Shown here in pieces: positions 33,552-42,779 of a stretch of 43,628 nt of DNA. The translations under genes were made by a program, and so were the position numbers. The notes beneath the pieces are model-generated. The model made no database searches and was not told the origin of the DNA. It worked only from the letters and a program-made list of their open reading frames with translations. Where the stretch lies: positions 1 to 43,628 of the forward strand of contig JABDAO010000013.1 of NCBI GenBank assembly GCA_013289095.1. Reading direction: 5' to 3'. Each line of letters begins with the position of its first letter. Position 1 is the stretch's first letter. Source of the DNA: Bacteroidota bacterium (lineage in GTDB: Bacteria; Bacteroidota; Bacteroidia; Palsa-965).

Positions 33552-34823
33552 TTAACTGATTAGGTCAAAACCGGTGTAAGGAACCAATGCTTTGGGAATG
33601 CGTATCCCTACAGCGCTCTGGTTGTTTTCGAGCAGTGCAGCTACAATACGCGGAAGTGCAAGCGCGCTTCCGTTGAGTGTATGGGCGAGCTGTGGCTTTC
33701 CTTCCGCTTCGCGGAAACGCAGTTTCAAACGGTTGCTCTGAAAAGTTTCGAAATTTGAAACTGAGCTTACTTCGAGCCAGCGTTTTTGTGCTGCGCTGTA
33801 TACTTCCATATCGTAGGTGAGGGCTGAAGCAAAACTCATATCGCCTCCGCACAAACGCAGGATGCGGAAAGGAAGTTCGAGTTCGCGTAAGAGCCCGGCC
33901 ACATACTCGCGCATTTCTTCGAGGATCTCATACGATTTATCAGGATGCGCTACCTGAACAATTTCTACTTTGTCGAATTGGTGCAAACGGTTTAACCCAC
34001 GTACATGCGCCCCCCAGGCTCCTGCTTCACGCCGGAAACAAGGCGTGTACCCGCAATTTTTGATCGGCAGATCGCCTGCTTTTACAATCACATCGCGGTA
34101 GAGATTTGTTATAGGCACTTCGGCGGTAGGAATAAGGTAGAGATTGTCGACCCCTACATGGTACATCTGCCCTTCTTTATCAGGCAGCTGCCCTGTGCCA
34201 TAGCCCGAAGCTTCGTTCACCAGGATAGGGGGCTGAATTTCCATATAACCGGCTGCCGTGGCCCGATCGAGAAAAAAATTGATGAGGGCACGTTGCAAAC
34301 GGGCGCCTTTGTTTTTGTACACCGGAAAACCTGCACCGGCGAGTTTTACGCCAAGCTCGAAATCAATGAGGTCGTATTTCGTAATTAAATCCCAATGGGG
34401 TTGCGCCTGCTCATACAGATGTGGGATTTCACCGTAACTGAACACCGTTTCATTTTCCTCGGGTGTCTTGCCCTTGGGCACTTGTTTGTTCGGAATGTTC
34501 GGAAGCAAGACCAGGGTTTTGTTCAGCTCGTCTTCCTGGGTTTTGAGGGCCGCTTCCAGTTCTTTCACCTGCTCTTTGATGACGGCAGTCTTGAGTTTCA
34601 GTTCTTCGGCTTCCGGTTTCTTGCCTGTCTTCATCAATTCGCCAATCTGTTTGGCCAGGATATTTGCTTCATTCAGCAAGGAATCGAGTTCATTTTGTGT
34701 TTTTCGGCGATGGGCATCGAGTTCGATGACCTGATCGATGGAAACACGGGCATCGAGGTTTTTAACGGCCAGACGGGTAATGACTTCTTCTTTATTTTCG
34801 CGTATGTAATGGAGCTGGAGCAT
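33552..34823 (-). CDS. serS: Seryl-tRNA synthetase
   Basis: This 423-aa class II aminoacyl-tRNA synthetase charges tRNA-Ser and tRNA-Sec. The N-terminal long antiparallel coiled coil (about residues 27-100, RRKTQNELDSLLNEANILAKQ) binds the tRNA variable arm. Motif 2 appears as FRREAGAWGAHVRGLNRLHQF (about 262-282). Motif 3 is ALALPRIVAALLENNQ (about 384-399), with Pro where many families have Gly; from memory this is usual in Bacteroidota SerS. Length and start (MLQLHYIRENKEEVI) are standard. It is the first gene of a - strand operon with the lipoprotein and TPR genes. Confidence 0.96.
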   Translation of the reverse strand: MLQLHYIRENKEEVITRLAVKNLDARVSIDQVIELDAHRRKTQNELDSLLNEANILAKQIGELMKTGKKPEAEELKLKTAVIKEQVKELEAALKTQEDELNKTLVLLPNIPNKQVPKGKTPEENETVFSYGEIPHLYEQAQPHWDLITKYDLIDFELGVKLAGAGFPVYKNKGARLQRALINFFLDRATAAGYMEIQPPILVNEASGYGTGQLPDKEGQMYHVGVDNLYLIPTAEVPITNLYRDVIVKAGDLPIKNCGYTPCFRREAGAWGAHVRGLNRLHQFDKVEIVQVAHPDKSYEILEEMREYVAGLLRELELPFRILRLCGGDMSFASALTYDMEVYSAAQKRWLEVSSVSNFETFQSNRLKLRFREAEGKPQLAHTLNGSALALPRIVAALLENNQSAVGIRIPKALVPYTGFDLIS

Positions 34824-35473
34824 GGATTGAAAGCTGGTGTATGTTACGATTTGTTGTTTGGTGCCTGTTTTACTTCCTGGTTCTGATACTATAAGTATGA
34901 ATCAGGGTTTTCAAAGTTACAAAAAAGCAGGGAGGGGTAAAAAGGGATATTTAGTCAGATTGCAGATTTCGGGGCTTCCCAAGGCTTAGTAAGCACACCG
35001 TCCTGGGCAATTCTTCCCCCTGCCCTGTCTCAACCCCCGCTTTGGAGACACATTACCACGTCAGGAATCAGGGTCAGCAGAGATCATCAAGGAAGGAGCT
35101 GCCGGTATTCACCTCCAACAAGCTATCATCATCCTTACTTCCCAAACAGTCTAAACCCAGATTTGTGCATTAGATACGAGTGTGGATGTACCCGGTACAG
35201 GTAGTTATATACCGGGATGCTGATAGGCGCGGCAAACGGTGTCTGTGATTTATGTGATGAAACCCGATGAAATGGCACAAGCCCCGACTGAATTGACAAT
35301 CAGGCTATAAACCCAGGCAACAAATTCATCCCCCGGTACAAGCCTTTAATTATACAATCACTGTAATCATAAGAATCAGCGTTCAGACCATTGCACTCAT
35401 CCGGAGTTCCCATTTTTATATCTTTAGCAGCAATTCCAGGTCACACAATTCATTTCAACTGATAACCCCTCGT
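34824..35473. other. Divergent intergenic region between serS and the carbonic anhydrase gene
   Basis: This 650-bp gap holds the serS promoter (34912-34919). It also holds a weak 7-bp hairpin (CCCGGTA...TACCGGG near 35200) and a weak -7 box (TATCTTTA, 35419-35426) for the + strand gene. I see no ORF, RNA gene or clear repeat in the rest. Confidence 0.5.
34912..34919 (-). promoter_or_regulatory. -7 box of the serS operon
   Basis: On the - strand this reads TAACTTTG, a perfect TAnnTTTG box about 89 bases before the serS ATG. The expected -33 position reads TTT rather than TTG. Confidence 0.5.
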
Positions 35474-36001
35474 ATGCCTCTCATCAAAACCCTTCGGGGA
35501 AAAACCCCTCAATTTGGGAAAAACACGTATCTGGCCGAAACGGCAACAGTGATTGGCGATGTGGTCATGGGCAATGACTGCAGTGTATGGTTCAATGCGG
35601 TAATCCGCGGCGATGTGAATTCTATCCGCATCGGAAACAAGGTAAATATCCAGGATGGAGCCATGGTTCACTGCACGTACCAGAAAACCCAGACCGTACT
35701 CGGAAACAATGTGTCCATCGGACATCATGCCATCGTGCATGGCTGTACGTTGGAGGACAACGTCCTTGTAGGCATGGGGGCTATTATCATGGATCATTGC
35801 GTGGTCGGGAGCAATTCTATCATTGCCGCCGGAGCCGTGCTGCTTGAGCACACGCTTGTTGAACCGGGCAGCATCTATGCGGGTGTTCCTGCTAAAAAGG
35901 TGAAAACGGTGAGCAAGGAATTAGTGAGTGGAGAGATAAACCGGATAGCCGACAATTATGTGATGTACGCCGGGTGGTATGAGAAAGAAAAAGAAAAGTA
36001 G
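35474..36001 (+). CDS. Gamma-class carbonic anhydrase family protein
   Basis: This 175-aa protein is a left-handed beta-helix trimer-former with hexapeptide repeats (for example GDVVMGNDCSVWFNAVIRGDVNSIRIGNKVNIQDG). The three zinc His ligands of the gamma-CA/YrdA family appear in MVHCTYQ (about residue 76) and SIGHHAIVHGC (about 92-102). It would interconvert CO2 and bicarbonate, but many YrdA-like homologues have weak or no activity. The C-terminal helix (LVSGEINRIADNYVMYAGWY) packs against the trimer in this family. It stands alone, convergent with the small Cys-rich lipoprotein gene downstream. Confidence 0.88.
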   Translation: MPLIKTLRGKTPQFGKNTYLAETATVIGDVVMGNDCSVWFNAVIRGDVNSIRIGNKVNIQDGAMVHCTYQKTQTVLGNNVSIGHHAIVHGCTLEDNVLVGMGAIIMDHCVVGSNSIIAAGAVLLEHTLVEPGSIYAGVPAKKVKTVSKELVSGEINRIADNYVMYAGWYEKEKEK

Positions 36002-36027
36002 AAAGTAAAATATGCCTGATTAACTGC

Positions 36028-36240
36028 TTAGTGCCGGGTGCAAATGGCATTATGGCCGTAAGTCGACTTAAAGCTGTTTTCGAACGTTGTTACATTGGTA
36101 CAAACGGTACTGCAGTAATCCTGATCTGAAAGCATACGGCCTGCATTATCTTTTGCGGTGCAGGTGGTGCATTTCTTACACGAAGTTGTGCCAAACGTGA
36201 TAAGGAGCAGGAGTACCAGACAGGAGAATAAACGTTTCAT
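36028..36240 (-). CDS. Small Cys-rich lipoprotein (70 aa)
   Basis: A signal peptide MKRLFSCLVLLLLITFGT is followed by TSC, a lipobox with lipidation at Cys 21. The mature part of about 50 residues contains KKCTTCTAKD, DYCSTVC and AICTRH, so six more Cys remain in pairs or singly. This could form disulfides or bind metal in the periplasm. No family is recognised. Clear lipoprotein architecture supports a real gene despite its size. It lies between the carbonic anhydrase gene and murI, with no operon partner. Confidence 0.65.
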   Translation of the reverse strand: MKRLFSCLVLLLLITFGTTSCKKCTTCTAKDNAGRMLSDQDYCSTVCTNVTTFENSFKSTYGHNAICTRH

Positions 36241-36369
36241 GGCGATCTGTGATTAAACTTACGAAAGGCTAATATAGGACAAAAGATCCGAAAACAAAAA
36301 CCAGGGGAGAGGATCGACGGAGGCTTAGCTGAAGCATCCATCACGAAATGGATCAGCCGGATGCGGGCA

Positions 36370-37197
36370 TTATTTCCAGATATCCGCTTTTTCGAGCTTT
36401 ATTTTTCCCTTGAAGAAATAGTGTGTGCTTTTTTCAAACGAGTCGGTATAATCGGATACAAAGAACTGATGTCTGGGGTTTTTCAGCTTGTTCTGGAGTT
36501 TGTTTGTCTTGAGTACCTGGGCCACTTCTTGCGCCACCACACCGGCCGAGTCGACGATGTTCATTTTGTGTTTGTAATACTCTTCGATTTCAGGCTTTAT
36601 CAACGGAAAATGCGTACAGGCGAGGATGAGCGAATCGATCTTTTTCAGCTTGGGCCGGTCGAGATACGAGTGAATCACGGCGCGACTAATCTTATTGTTA
36701 AAAAAGCCTTCCTCGATCATTGAAACAAGCAGGGGTGTTGCCAGGGAGCTGACCTCCAGGCCTTTTTTGGCTGTCTTCAGTTTTTTTGCATAAATATCAG
36801 ACTTCACGGTGCCCTTGGTGGCAATAACGCCAACATGTTTAGAGCTAGCCATTCCAGCTACTTCATTCACAACCGGGTCTATCACATTTACCACAATGGC
36901 CTTGTTCCCTACAAAATCCTTGATGGTTTCAAAGGCCTGGGCAGAGGCTGTGTTACAGGCAATGACAATGAGTTTGCATTGATGTTCAAGGAGGAACTGA
37001 CTGATCCGGATGCCATAATATTTAATCGAATCTGCCGATTTATCGCCGTAGGGAAGATGAGCGGTATCGCCAAAATAGACCAATTTCTCGTTGGGGAGCA
37101 GCTTGGTGATGGCGCTGGCAACGGTCAGGCCCCCGATACCTGAATCAAAGATCCCGATCGGGTTGGAGGCTTTTAGCTGATGCTGTTCTTTTGACAA
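36370..37197 (-). CDS. murI: Glutamate racemase
   Basis: This 275-aa enzyme makes D-glutamate for peptidoglycan. IGIFDSGIGGLTVASAI (about residues 14-30) and LVYFGDTAHLPYGDKS (about 40-55) match the family. The two catalytic Cys are in ACNTASA (about 80-86) and LACTHFPLI (about 190-198). The start is unusual: the only in-frame candidate is TTG at 37195-37197, because a TAG lies two codons upstream, and the ATGs lie inside the protein. It is the last gene of the bamA-ompH-ompH series, 159 bases after the second ompH. Confidence 0.93.
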   Translation of the reverse strand: MSKEQHQLKASNPIGIFDSGIGGLTVASAITKLLPNEKLVYFGDTAHLPYGDKSADSIKYYGIRISQFLLEHQCKLIVIACNTASAQAFETIKDFVGNKAIVVNVIDPVVNEVAGMASSKHVGVIATKGTVKSDIYAKKLKTAKKGLEVSSLATPLLVSMIEEGFFNNKISRAVIHSYLDRPKLKKIDSLILACTHFPLIKPEIEEYYKHKMNIVDSAGVVAQEVAQVLKTNKLQNKLKNPRHQFFVSDYTDSFEKSTHYFFKGKIKLEKADIWK

Positions 37198-37356
37198 GAC
37201 CTACTGTTTGATTTGTGAAAGAATAAGGATGAGCCTGAACAGGTAGTTCTGAATGAAGGGATTCTAAGAAATGAGAAATCCCCCTTCACTGCCCCACCCT
37301 TTCCGGCAGACCGTAACCAGGTTGATAAATTGGCAGAGAAGAGGGATTGCGTATTC

Positions 37357-37953
37357 TTATTTTCCTTTGGGTGTTCCAGATCCTGGAGGAGCCTGGGGCG
37401 CTTTTTTATCACCTGTACTACCGCTCGAAAATGGCACCGCGTTGGCGGCAATGCCAAGCTTTGTTTTTACCTGGCTCAAGATATTATCAGAAGCTTCGTA
37501 ATAAATTACAACGCCTCCGCTGGTATCGAATACATACTTGTAACCATCGGCTTTCGCTACATCGGCAATTGCTTTGTTTGCACGGTCATAAATCGGCTTG
37601 AGCAGTTCGTTCTTTTTGTTCTGGAAATCGGTTTGTGCATTTTGCTGAAACTCCTGCATGCTTTGTTGCATACGCTGAAGGTCATTCTCTGTAGCGGTAC
37701 GGATGAGTTCGCTCATCGTAGCTTTGTTTTTTTCGTAATAATCCAGTTTGTTCTGGTATTCCGACTGCATCTGTTGCAGACGTTGTTCAAGCTGTTTGTA
37801 ATAATCCTGGGCATCGGCGTCGGCCTTTTTTGTTTCAGGCATCAGTACCAGCAGAGAATCCAGGTGGATGTGGGCAAGTTTTTGTGCATTAACAGAAAGC
37901 GTGGAGGCGAGGATCAGTCCGGTTGCAAGGAATGATCTGAAAATTTTCTTCAT
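37357..37953 (-). CDS. OmpH/Skp-family periplasmic chaperone (second copy)
   Basis: The start is the ATG at 37951-37953 (MKKIFRSFLATGLILASTLS, signal peptide ending VNAQ). Everything upstream of this in the longer frame is leader. The 198-aa product has the Skp layout: a short beta core (KLAHIHLDSLLVLMPETKKA), then a long coiled-coil pair (about residues 45-125, YKQLEQRLQQMQSEYQNKLD), then a return strand (YKYVFDTSGGVVIYYEASD). A Pro/Gly-rich tail (APQAPPGSGTPKGK) is not seen in the first copy. It should hold unfolded outer-membrane proteins for BamA. It lies 100 bases after the first ompH. Confidence 0.88.
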   Translation of the reverse strand: MKKIFRSFLATGLILASTLSVNAQKLAHIHLDSLLVLMPETKKADADAQDYYKQLEQRLQQMQSEYQNKLDYYEKNKATMSELIRTATENDLQRMQQSMQEFQQNAQTDFQNKKNELLKPIYDRANKAIADVAKADGYKYVFDTSGGVVIYYEASDNILSQVKTKLGIAANAVPFSSGSTGDKKAPQAPPGSGTPKGK

Positions 37954-38053
37954 CAGTTTTGATTTTTTATAGTTAGAATTGGGGGCAAATATACCTAAAG
38001 AACTTGAACTAAAATCATTGGCCTCATATCCGCAAGCTATCAACTTCAACATG

Positions 38054-38584
38054 TTATTTTCCGCTTCCCTTCTTGCTGTAACCCATGGCCTCCAGCACTT
38101 TGTCGCTTTCGTCGTATTTAGGGTTGGTATAGAGCATGGTAAGATCGCTTGATTTGTCGAAAATGACTGCATAATTGCCTGTTTCAGCCAGTTTTTTGAC
38201 CGCATTGTAGACTTCGTCCTGGATAGGCTTCACCAATTCCTGGCGTTTTTTGAAAAGCTCACCGTCTACCCCGAATTTTGCTTTTTGCAGATCTTTGGCT
38301 TCTTTTTCCTTGGTAACGATCTCGGCTTCCCGTTTCTTTTTTAATTCCTCGGTAAGCAGAACTTGTTCCTGCTGATAGTTTTTGTAAAGTTTGTCTACCT
38401 CCTGAAACTTGGCTTCAATTTCTTTCTGCCATCCCGACGAAATTTTATCCAATTCGCTTTGAGCCTGTTTATATTTGGGAATCTGCCCCAGAATGTAGTC
38501 AGAATCCACATAGGCAAATTTCTGTGCATAGGCACCGCTAAAGGTAAAGACGGTTATTACGAGAGAAACGAGCAACTTTTTCAT
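38054..38584 (-). CDS. OmpH/Skp-family periplasmic chaperone (first copy)
   Basis: This 176-aa protein has a signal peptide (MKKLLVSLVITVFTFSGAYA) and the Skp fold pattern. A beta core KFAYVDSDYILGQIPKYKQA is followed by coiled-coil arms (about residues 40-125, KLYKNYQQEQVLLTEELKKK). The C-terminal strand is YAVIFDKSSDLTMLYTNPKYD. It is a jellyfish-shaped trimeric chaperone that ferries unfolded beta-barrel proteins across the periplasm. It starts 41 bases after the bamA stop, with the second copy 100 bases further on. The two copies are only moderately alike and may have different clients. Confidence 0.92.
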   Translation of the reverse strand: MKKLLVSLVITVFTFSGAYAQKFAYVDSDYILGQIPKYKQAQSELDKISSGWQKEIEAKFQEVDKLYKNYQQEQVLLTEELKKKREAEIVTKEKEAKDLQKAKFGVDGELFKKRQELVKPIQDEVYNAVKKLAETGNYAVIFDKSSDLTMLYTNPKYDESDKVLEAMGYSKKGSGK

Positions 38585-38625
38585 GTAAGTAGGTTTTAGA
38601 ATTTTTACAACAAGGAGCGCTGTTC

Positions 38626-41133
38626 TTACAACTCTCCAAGATTCGCGCCAATTGTGAACGAAAGCTGACCGCGTTGCATGCCCAGGTTGCTCGGTACGTC
38701 ATCAAGCCTCCAGCCATAATCCAGGCCCAACAATCCAAACATGGGTAAAAATACACGAACCCCAAGACCCGTACTGCGGTATAACTGGAACGGGTTGTAT
38801 TGAGCAAACGTATCGTACGTATTTGCCGCTTCGGCAAACACCAGGCCATAGATATTGGCAGTCTGGCTCAAGGTAACCGGATACCGGAGTTCCATGCTGT
38901 ATTTGTTGATAATCGGCGAACCGGTGGTGGCCGAAAGAGATCCGTCGTTGTAACCTCTCATGGCAATAATTTCCCGTCCATCGAGCGAATATCCCGTCAA
39001 CCCGCTTCCTCCCAAATAAAACCGTTCGAAAGGCGTCTGGCCCAATGCGGGGTTATAAAAGCCCAGATAACCAAAACCAACACGCGAGTTCAGTACCAGG
39101 TTTCCGACCAGCTTGGTAAACCATTGGGTGGTAAACTTGATTTTGTAAAACTCAAGGAATTTGTATTTCTCCTGGGCAGATTCGGTAGCGTAATTGTTAT
39201 TTTCGAACAACGAGTAGGGAGGTGTGAATTGACCTGAAAGTGTCATCGTACCTCCACGTGTGATGTATTCCATCGGGCTCTTGTCTGTATTGCTCCTGGA
39301 AATACTCATCCGGAGATTGATGTTGTTGGAAATACCGTTGCTGAACGAGAATACATTTGAAAAATTATGCAACACATAATATGCGTAATTCAAATCGGTG
39401 AAGAAGGTGAAGAAGTCATCCGGTTTTTTAAGTCTCGACCCCAGCCCAAGTGTTACGCCCCAGATATTGAAGGAGGTACGGCTCGGGTCGCTGAATGCCA
39501 AACCGTTTGACTGTATAGAATAGTACGTGGTAAAGGTAAGCGACATGGGTTTTTTACCGCCCAGCCAGGGTTCGGTAAAGGACGCATTGACGGATTGATA
39601 AAGTGTCCCGTTCGACTGGGCCCTGACACTGAGTCTTTGTCCGTCGCCCGCCGGGAGTGGACGCCAGGAGCTTTTCTTGAACATATTGCGCGCCGAAAAG
39701 TTATTGAACGTAACACCCAATGTACCTACAATGCGTCCGGCGCCCCATCCACCCGAAAGCTCCAGCTGATCGGATGGTTTTTCCTGTACCTGATATTCAA
39801 TATCAACAGTACCGTCGGCCGGATTTGGTTTCGGGTTTACCGAAAGTTTTTCGGGGTCAAAATAGCCAAGAACCGATAATTCGCGCTGAGAACGGATGAT
39901 GTCAGAACGTCTGAAAAGCTGTCCGGGGCGTGTACGGATCTCGCGCATGATCACCTGGTCGTTGGTCTTGGTATTGCCAGATACGGTAACCTTGTTGATG
40001 GTGGCCTGCTTTCCTTCGTAAATCCGCATCTCCAGGTCAATGGAGTCGTGTTCAACCCTGGCCTCGATCGGAGTTACCTGAAAAAACAGATACCCATCAT
40101 CCATATACAGTGAGCTGACATCTGTGCTGTTTGGGTTCATGAACAAACGGGCATCCAGAAGGGTTTGGTCAAACACATCGCCCTTGCGGATCCCAAGCCG
40201 GTCGGTCAGTTGTTTAGAGCTGTATTTTGTGTTCCCAATCCAGTTGATAGTGTTGAAATAATATTTGCTCCCTTCCTTGATGGTTAAGGCAATCGATACC
40301 CTTTTGGGTCCGGAGCGATAAACGGTATCGCGTGTTATGACAGCATCCTTAAATCCTTTTTCTTTGTATTTGTCGATGATGCTTTTCTGATCCTTCCTGA
40401 AATTATCTTCGATGTATTTCGAAGAATTAAAAATGGTCCAGATCCTCCTGCGTTTGGTATCATCCATTGCCCGGAGAAGTCTCCAGGTCTTGATGTTGTC
40501 ATTTCCGGTAATAAAGATGTCCTGGATCCTGATCTTATGGCCTTCATCAACCGTAACGATCAGAACAACCATACTCTTATCGGTTGGACTAGGCTGTTGT
40601 TCAATTTTCACCTTTACATCCAGGTAGCCTTTGTCTACGAAATAATCAACGATGCTTTGACGCGAATATTCAATGACATAATCTGTAATAACCTTCCGGC
40701 GGATAAGTTTGATACGGGAGCGGATATCATCGGCTTCGGATTTCGTGACTCCGTTGAGCTTGAAATAATCGAGACGGGGGCGTTCGGTGACCTTAAAAAC
40801 CAGCCAGATATGATTGCCCTCTATTTTGTCGGTAAGACACTGCACATCGACAAACATTCCCTGACGCCAGAGATTCTGGATGGCTTCTGAAATTTTATCC
40901 CCAGGGATGGTGATTTTATCGCCCACGCTCAAACCCGTGACAAGTTTAAGGACCTGATTGTTGACCCCTTCCGCACCGGCGAAACGGATATCTGCAATGG
41001 TATATTCTCTTGGAGAACTATAACTGATCTTGCCCGAATCAACTGCTGAGCCAATGGCCTGGGGCTCCTGTGCCCGCAAGAACCCGGAAATGGAGAGTAA
41101 AAGGATAAAAAGGAACGAACTATTTTTTTTCAT
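38626..41133 (-). CDS. bamA: Outer-membrane protein assembly factor BamA
   Basis: This 835-aa Omp85 protein has a signal peptide (residues 1-21, ending LRAQ). Five POTRA domains follow (about residues 40-420, for example IADIRFAGAEGVNNQVLKLV and IRIQDIFITGNDNI). The 16-stranded barrel (about 440-835) includes the L6-type segment FYLGGSGLTGYSLDGREI, carrying the VRGF-equivalent GLTGY motif, and a C-terminal LSFTIGANLGEL strand. It inserts beta-barrel proteins into the outer membrane. It starts 9 bases after uppS and is followed by two ompH/skp genes, the standard Bacteroidota arrangement. Confidence 0.96.
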   Translation of the reverse strand: MKKNSSFLFILLLSISGFLRAQEPQAIGSAVDSGKISYSSPREYTIADIRFAGAEGVNNQVLKLVTGLSVGDKITIPGDKISEAIQNLWRQGMFVDVQCLTDKIEGNHIWLVFKVTERPRLDYFKLNGVTKSEADDIRSRIKLIRRKVITDYVIEYSRQSIVDYFVDKGYLDVKVKIEQQPSPTDKSMVVLIVTVDEGHKIRIQDIFITGNDNIKTWRLLRAMDDTKRRRIWTIFNSSKYIEDNFRKDQKSIIDKYKEKGFKDAVITRDTVYRSGPKRVSIALTIKEGSKYYFNTINWIGNTKYSSKQLTDRLGIRKGDVFDQTLLDARLFMNPNSTDVSSLYMDDGYLFFQVTPIEARVEHDSIDLEMRIYEGKQATINKVTVSGNTKTNDQVIMREIRTRPGQLFRRSDIIRSQRELSVLGYFDPEKLSVNPKPNPADGTVDIEYQVQEKPSDQLELSGGWGAGRIVGTLGVTFNNFSARNMFKKSSWRPLPAGDGQRLSVRAQSNGTLYQSVNASFTEPWLGGKKPMSLTFTTYYSIQSNGLAFSDPSRTSFNIWGVTLGLGSRLKKPDDFFTFFTDLNYAYYVLHNFSNVFSFSNGISNNINLRMSISRSNTDKSPMEYITRGGTMTLSGQFTPPYSLFENNNYATESAQEKYKFLEFYKIKFTTQWFTKLVGNLVLNSRVGFGYLGFYNPALGQTPFERFYLGGSGLTGYSLDGREIIAMRGYNDGSLSATTGSPIINKYSMELRYPVTLSQTANIYGLVFAEAANTYDTFAQYNPFQLYRSTGLGVRVFLPMFGLLGLDYGWRLDDVPSNLGMQRGQLSFTIGANLGEL

Positions 41134-41142
41134 GGTACAAAG

Positions 41143-41886
41143 TCAGGATGCAATTTGCTCACTCGTTTTTCCAAACCTGCGTTCCCGTCTCTGATAGTCA
41201 AGAATCGCTTCATACAGGTCTTCTTTCCTGAAATCGGGCCATAGTTTCTCCGTAAAGTACAGTTCGGAGTAGGCTATTTGCCAGAGCAGGAAATTGCTGA
41301 CACGCTGTTCCCCGCTTGTTCTGATGAGGAGTTCGGGGTCAGGAAAATTGGCGGTGCAAAGAAAGGAATTAAAAAGGGATTCGTCGATACGATCGGCCGA
41401 AATTTCTTTGCTGGAAACCCCTTCGGCAATCTTTTTCACTGCCTGGATGATTTCCCATTTGGAGCTATAACTCAGGGCAAGAACCAGGGTCATCCGGGTG
41501 TTACCCGCTGTAAGATCCATGGCTTCTTTCAGTTCTTTGCGGCATCCCGAAGGCAGGCTGTCGAGGTTTCCGATGGCTTGCAGACGGATGTTGTTATCGG
41601 TCAGGGTCTTTGTTTCTTTGCGTATGGTGCCGACCAATAATTCCATCAGGGCATTGACCTCGAATTTGGGCCTGTTCCAGTTCTCCGTCGAGAACGCATA
41701 AAGGGTGAGGTACTTAATCCCTAATTCAGCCGCCGATTCGACGGTATCCCTGACTGCTAAAACACCATTCTGATGTCCAAATACACGCAACCGTCCTTTT
41801 TGCTTGGCCCATCGCCCATTTCCATCCATGATGATGGCAATATGGCGTGGAAGCCGTGCAGGATCAATCTTTTCTTTTAACGACAT
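41143..41886 (-). CDS. uppS: Isoprenyl transferase (undecaprenyl diphosphate synthase)
   Basis: This 247-aa cis-prenyltransferase makes undecaprenyl diphosphate, the lipid carrier for peptidoglycan and O-antigen. HIAIIMDGNGRWAKQKGRLR (about residues 15-34) holds the catalytic Asp and substrate-binding residues. LTLYAFSTENWNRP (about 70-83) and the C-terminal LLIRTSGEQRVSNFLLWQIAYSEL (about 193-216) are family motifs. Length is typical. It lies 59 bases after the DUF6089 gene and 9 bases before bamA, so it is translated from the same transcript. Confidence 0.96.
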   Translation of the reverse strand: MSLKEKIDPARLPRHIAIIMDGNGRWAKQKGRLRVFGHQNGVLAVRDTVESAAELGIKYLTLYAFSTENWNRPKFEVNALMELLVGTIRKETKTLTDNNIRLQAIGNLDSLPSGCRKELKEAMDLTAGNTRMTLVLALSYSSKWEIIQAVKKIAEGVSSKEISADRIDESLFNSFLCTANFPDPELLIRTSGEQRVSNFLLWQIAYSELYFTEKLWPDFRKEDLYEAILDYQRRERRFGKTSEQIAS

Positions 41887-41945
41887 AAATTCTTGAAAAT
41901 CATCCTCTCATGGCCGGATCACCCGGCCAATCCGGTTCAGGTAAA

Positions 41946-42779
41946 TTATTTATATGAATAGCATGGTTTTTCTTTTGCATGAAGCGTAAAGGTGAGCGTA
42001 ACCCCGGCAAATGAATACCAGTCATCTTTTCCTCCATCTCCGCGTTGACTGCCGGTCATGGCAGAAGGTTCGGTCCCGATCGAACGGTTTCCAAGAACAA
42101 CGGCCGTTGGTCCGTTCTGAGCCAATACGGCCGGAGAAGCATACGTGCCGCTCACATCATCCAGATAAGGTGTAAAGGTTTTTCGCATGCCCCACTCCAG
42201 CCCCAGACAAATACGTTTTGACATACTGAACTTCATTCCAAAGCCAAAAGGAATTGAAATCTGGGTGAGTTTGTACTTTTTTGCTCCCCCTACGGTGCCC
42301 TGACCTTCTGTTCCCAGTGGCTCAAGTTCAATCCACTGGTTCCCAAGCTGTGTTTCTGGATCAAACTGAAAGACCGCTATTCCGGCAAAAATATAAGGCG
42401 AATAGGGGTATTTGGTGTTCCCGGTCCGGTAATCCAAGAAATTAAACTCGGCTTCCACGGCCAACTCATGAATGTAAGACTTGAAACTCAGATTTCTGGC
42501 TTGTTGGGAAGGAGAATTGCTTTTGGAGTCATCGCCCTCTATGGTGCCATAATTAAAGCCGGCTTTGAAACTAAACCGTCGGTTGTAATTTAAGCGATAG
42601 AGCACCCCCCCAGCCGGCTGGGTAAGTGGGCCGAAGTAACCGGTTGGATTGAGATCGCCTATATAAAACGAACATCCTATAAAGATCCCTACCTCGTGGG
42701 TTTTCTTTACTTTTTCTTTCTGTGCAAACGATGCAGTGAAAAAAAACAATCCGGACAGAAAGAGTAGCGCTTTTTTCAT
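41946..42779 (-). CDS. DUF6089-like outer-membrane beta-barrel protein
   Basis: The start is the ATG at 42777-42779 (MKKALLFLSGLFFFTASFAQ, signal peptide); the longer frame would need a TTG. The 277-aa mature protein shows alternating beta-strands with aromatic ends (HEVGIFIGCSFYIGDLNPTG, YRLNYNRRFSFKAGFNYG, AEFNFLDYRTGN, YSPYIFAGIAVFQFDP). It ends in SFAGVTLTFTL, as in small porin-like barrels of the OprF/OmpX type. The position upstream of uppS-bamA is the usual site of DUF6089 in Bacteroidota. Function is unknown, and a role in outer-membrane assembly is inferred only from context. It is the first gene of the envelope operon. Confidence 0.82.
   Translation of the reverse strand: MKKALLFLSGLFFFTASFAQKEKVKKTHEVGIFIGCSFYIGDLNPTGYFGPLTQPAGGVLYRLNYNRRFSFKAGFNYGTIEGDDSKSNSPSQQARNLSFKSYIHELAVEAEFNFLDYRTGNTKYPYSPYIFAGIAVFQFDPETQLGNQWIELEPLGTEGQGTVGGAKKYKLTQISIPFGFGMKFSMSKRICLGLEWGMRKTFTPYLDDVSGTYASPAVLAQNGPTAVVLGNRSIGTEPSAMTGSQRGDGGKDDWYSFAGVTLTFTLHAKEKPCYSYK

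Noticed and set aside
34930-35410. Hidden gene or RNA between serS and the carbonic anhydrase gene
   Set aside because: No frame of useful length, no tRNA-like fold and only one weak hairpin were found.
37330-37935. 201-aa open frame on the + strand
   Set aside because: It is antisense to the second ompH/skp gene and has no recognisable domain.
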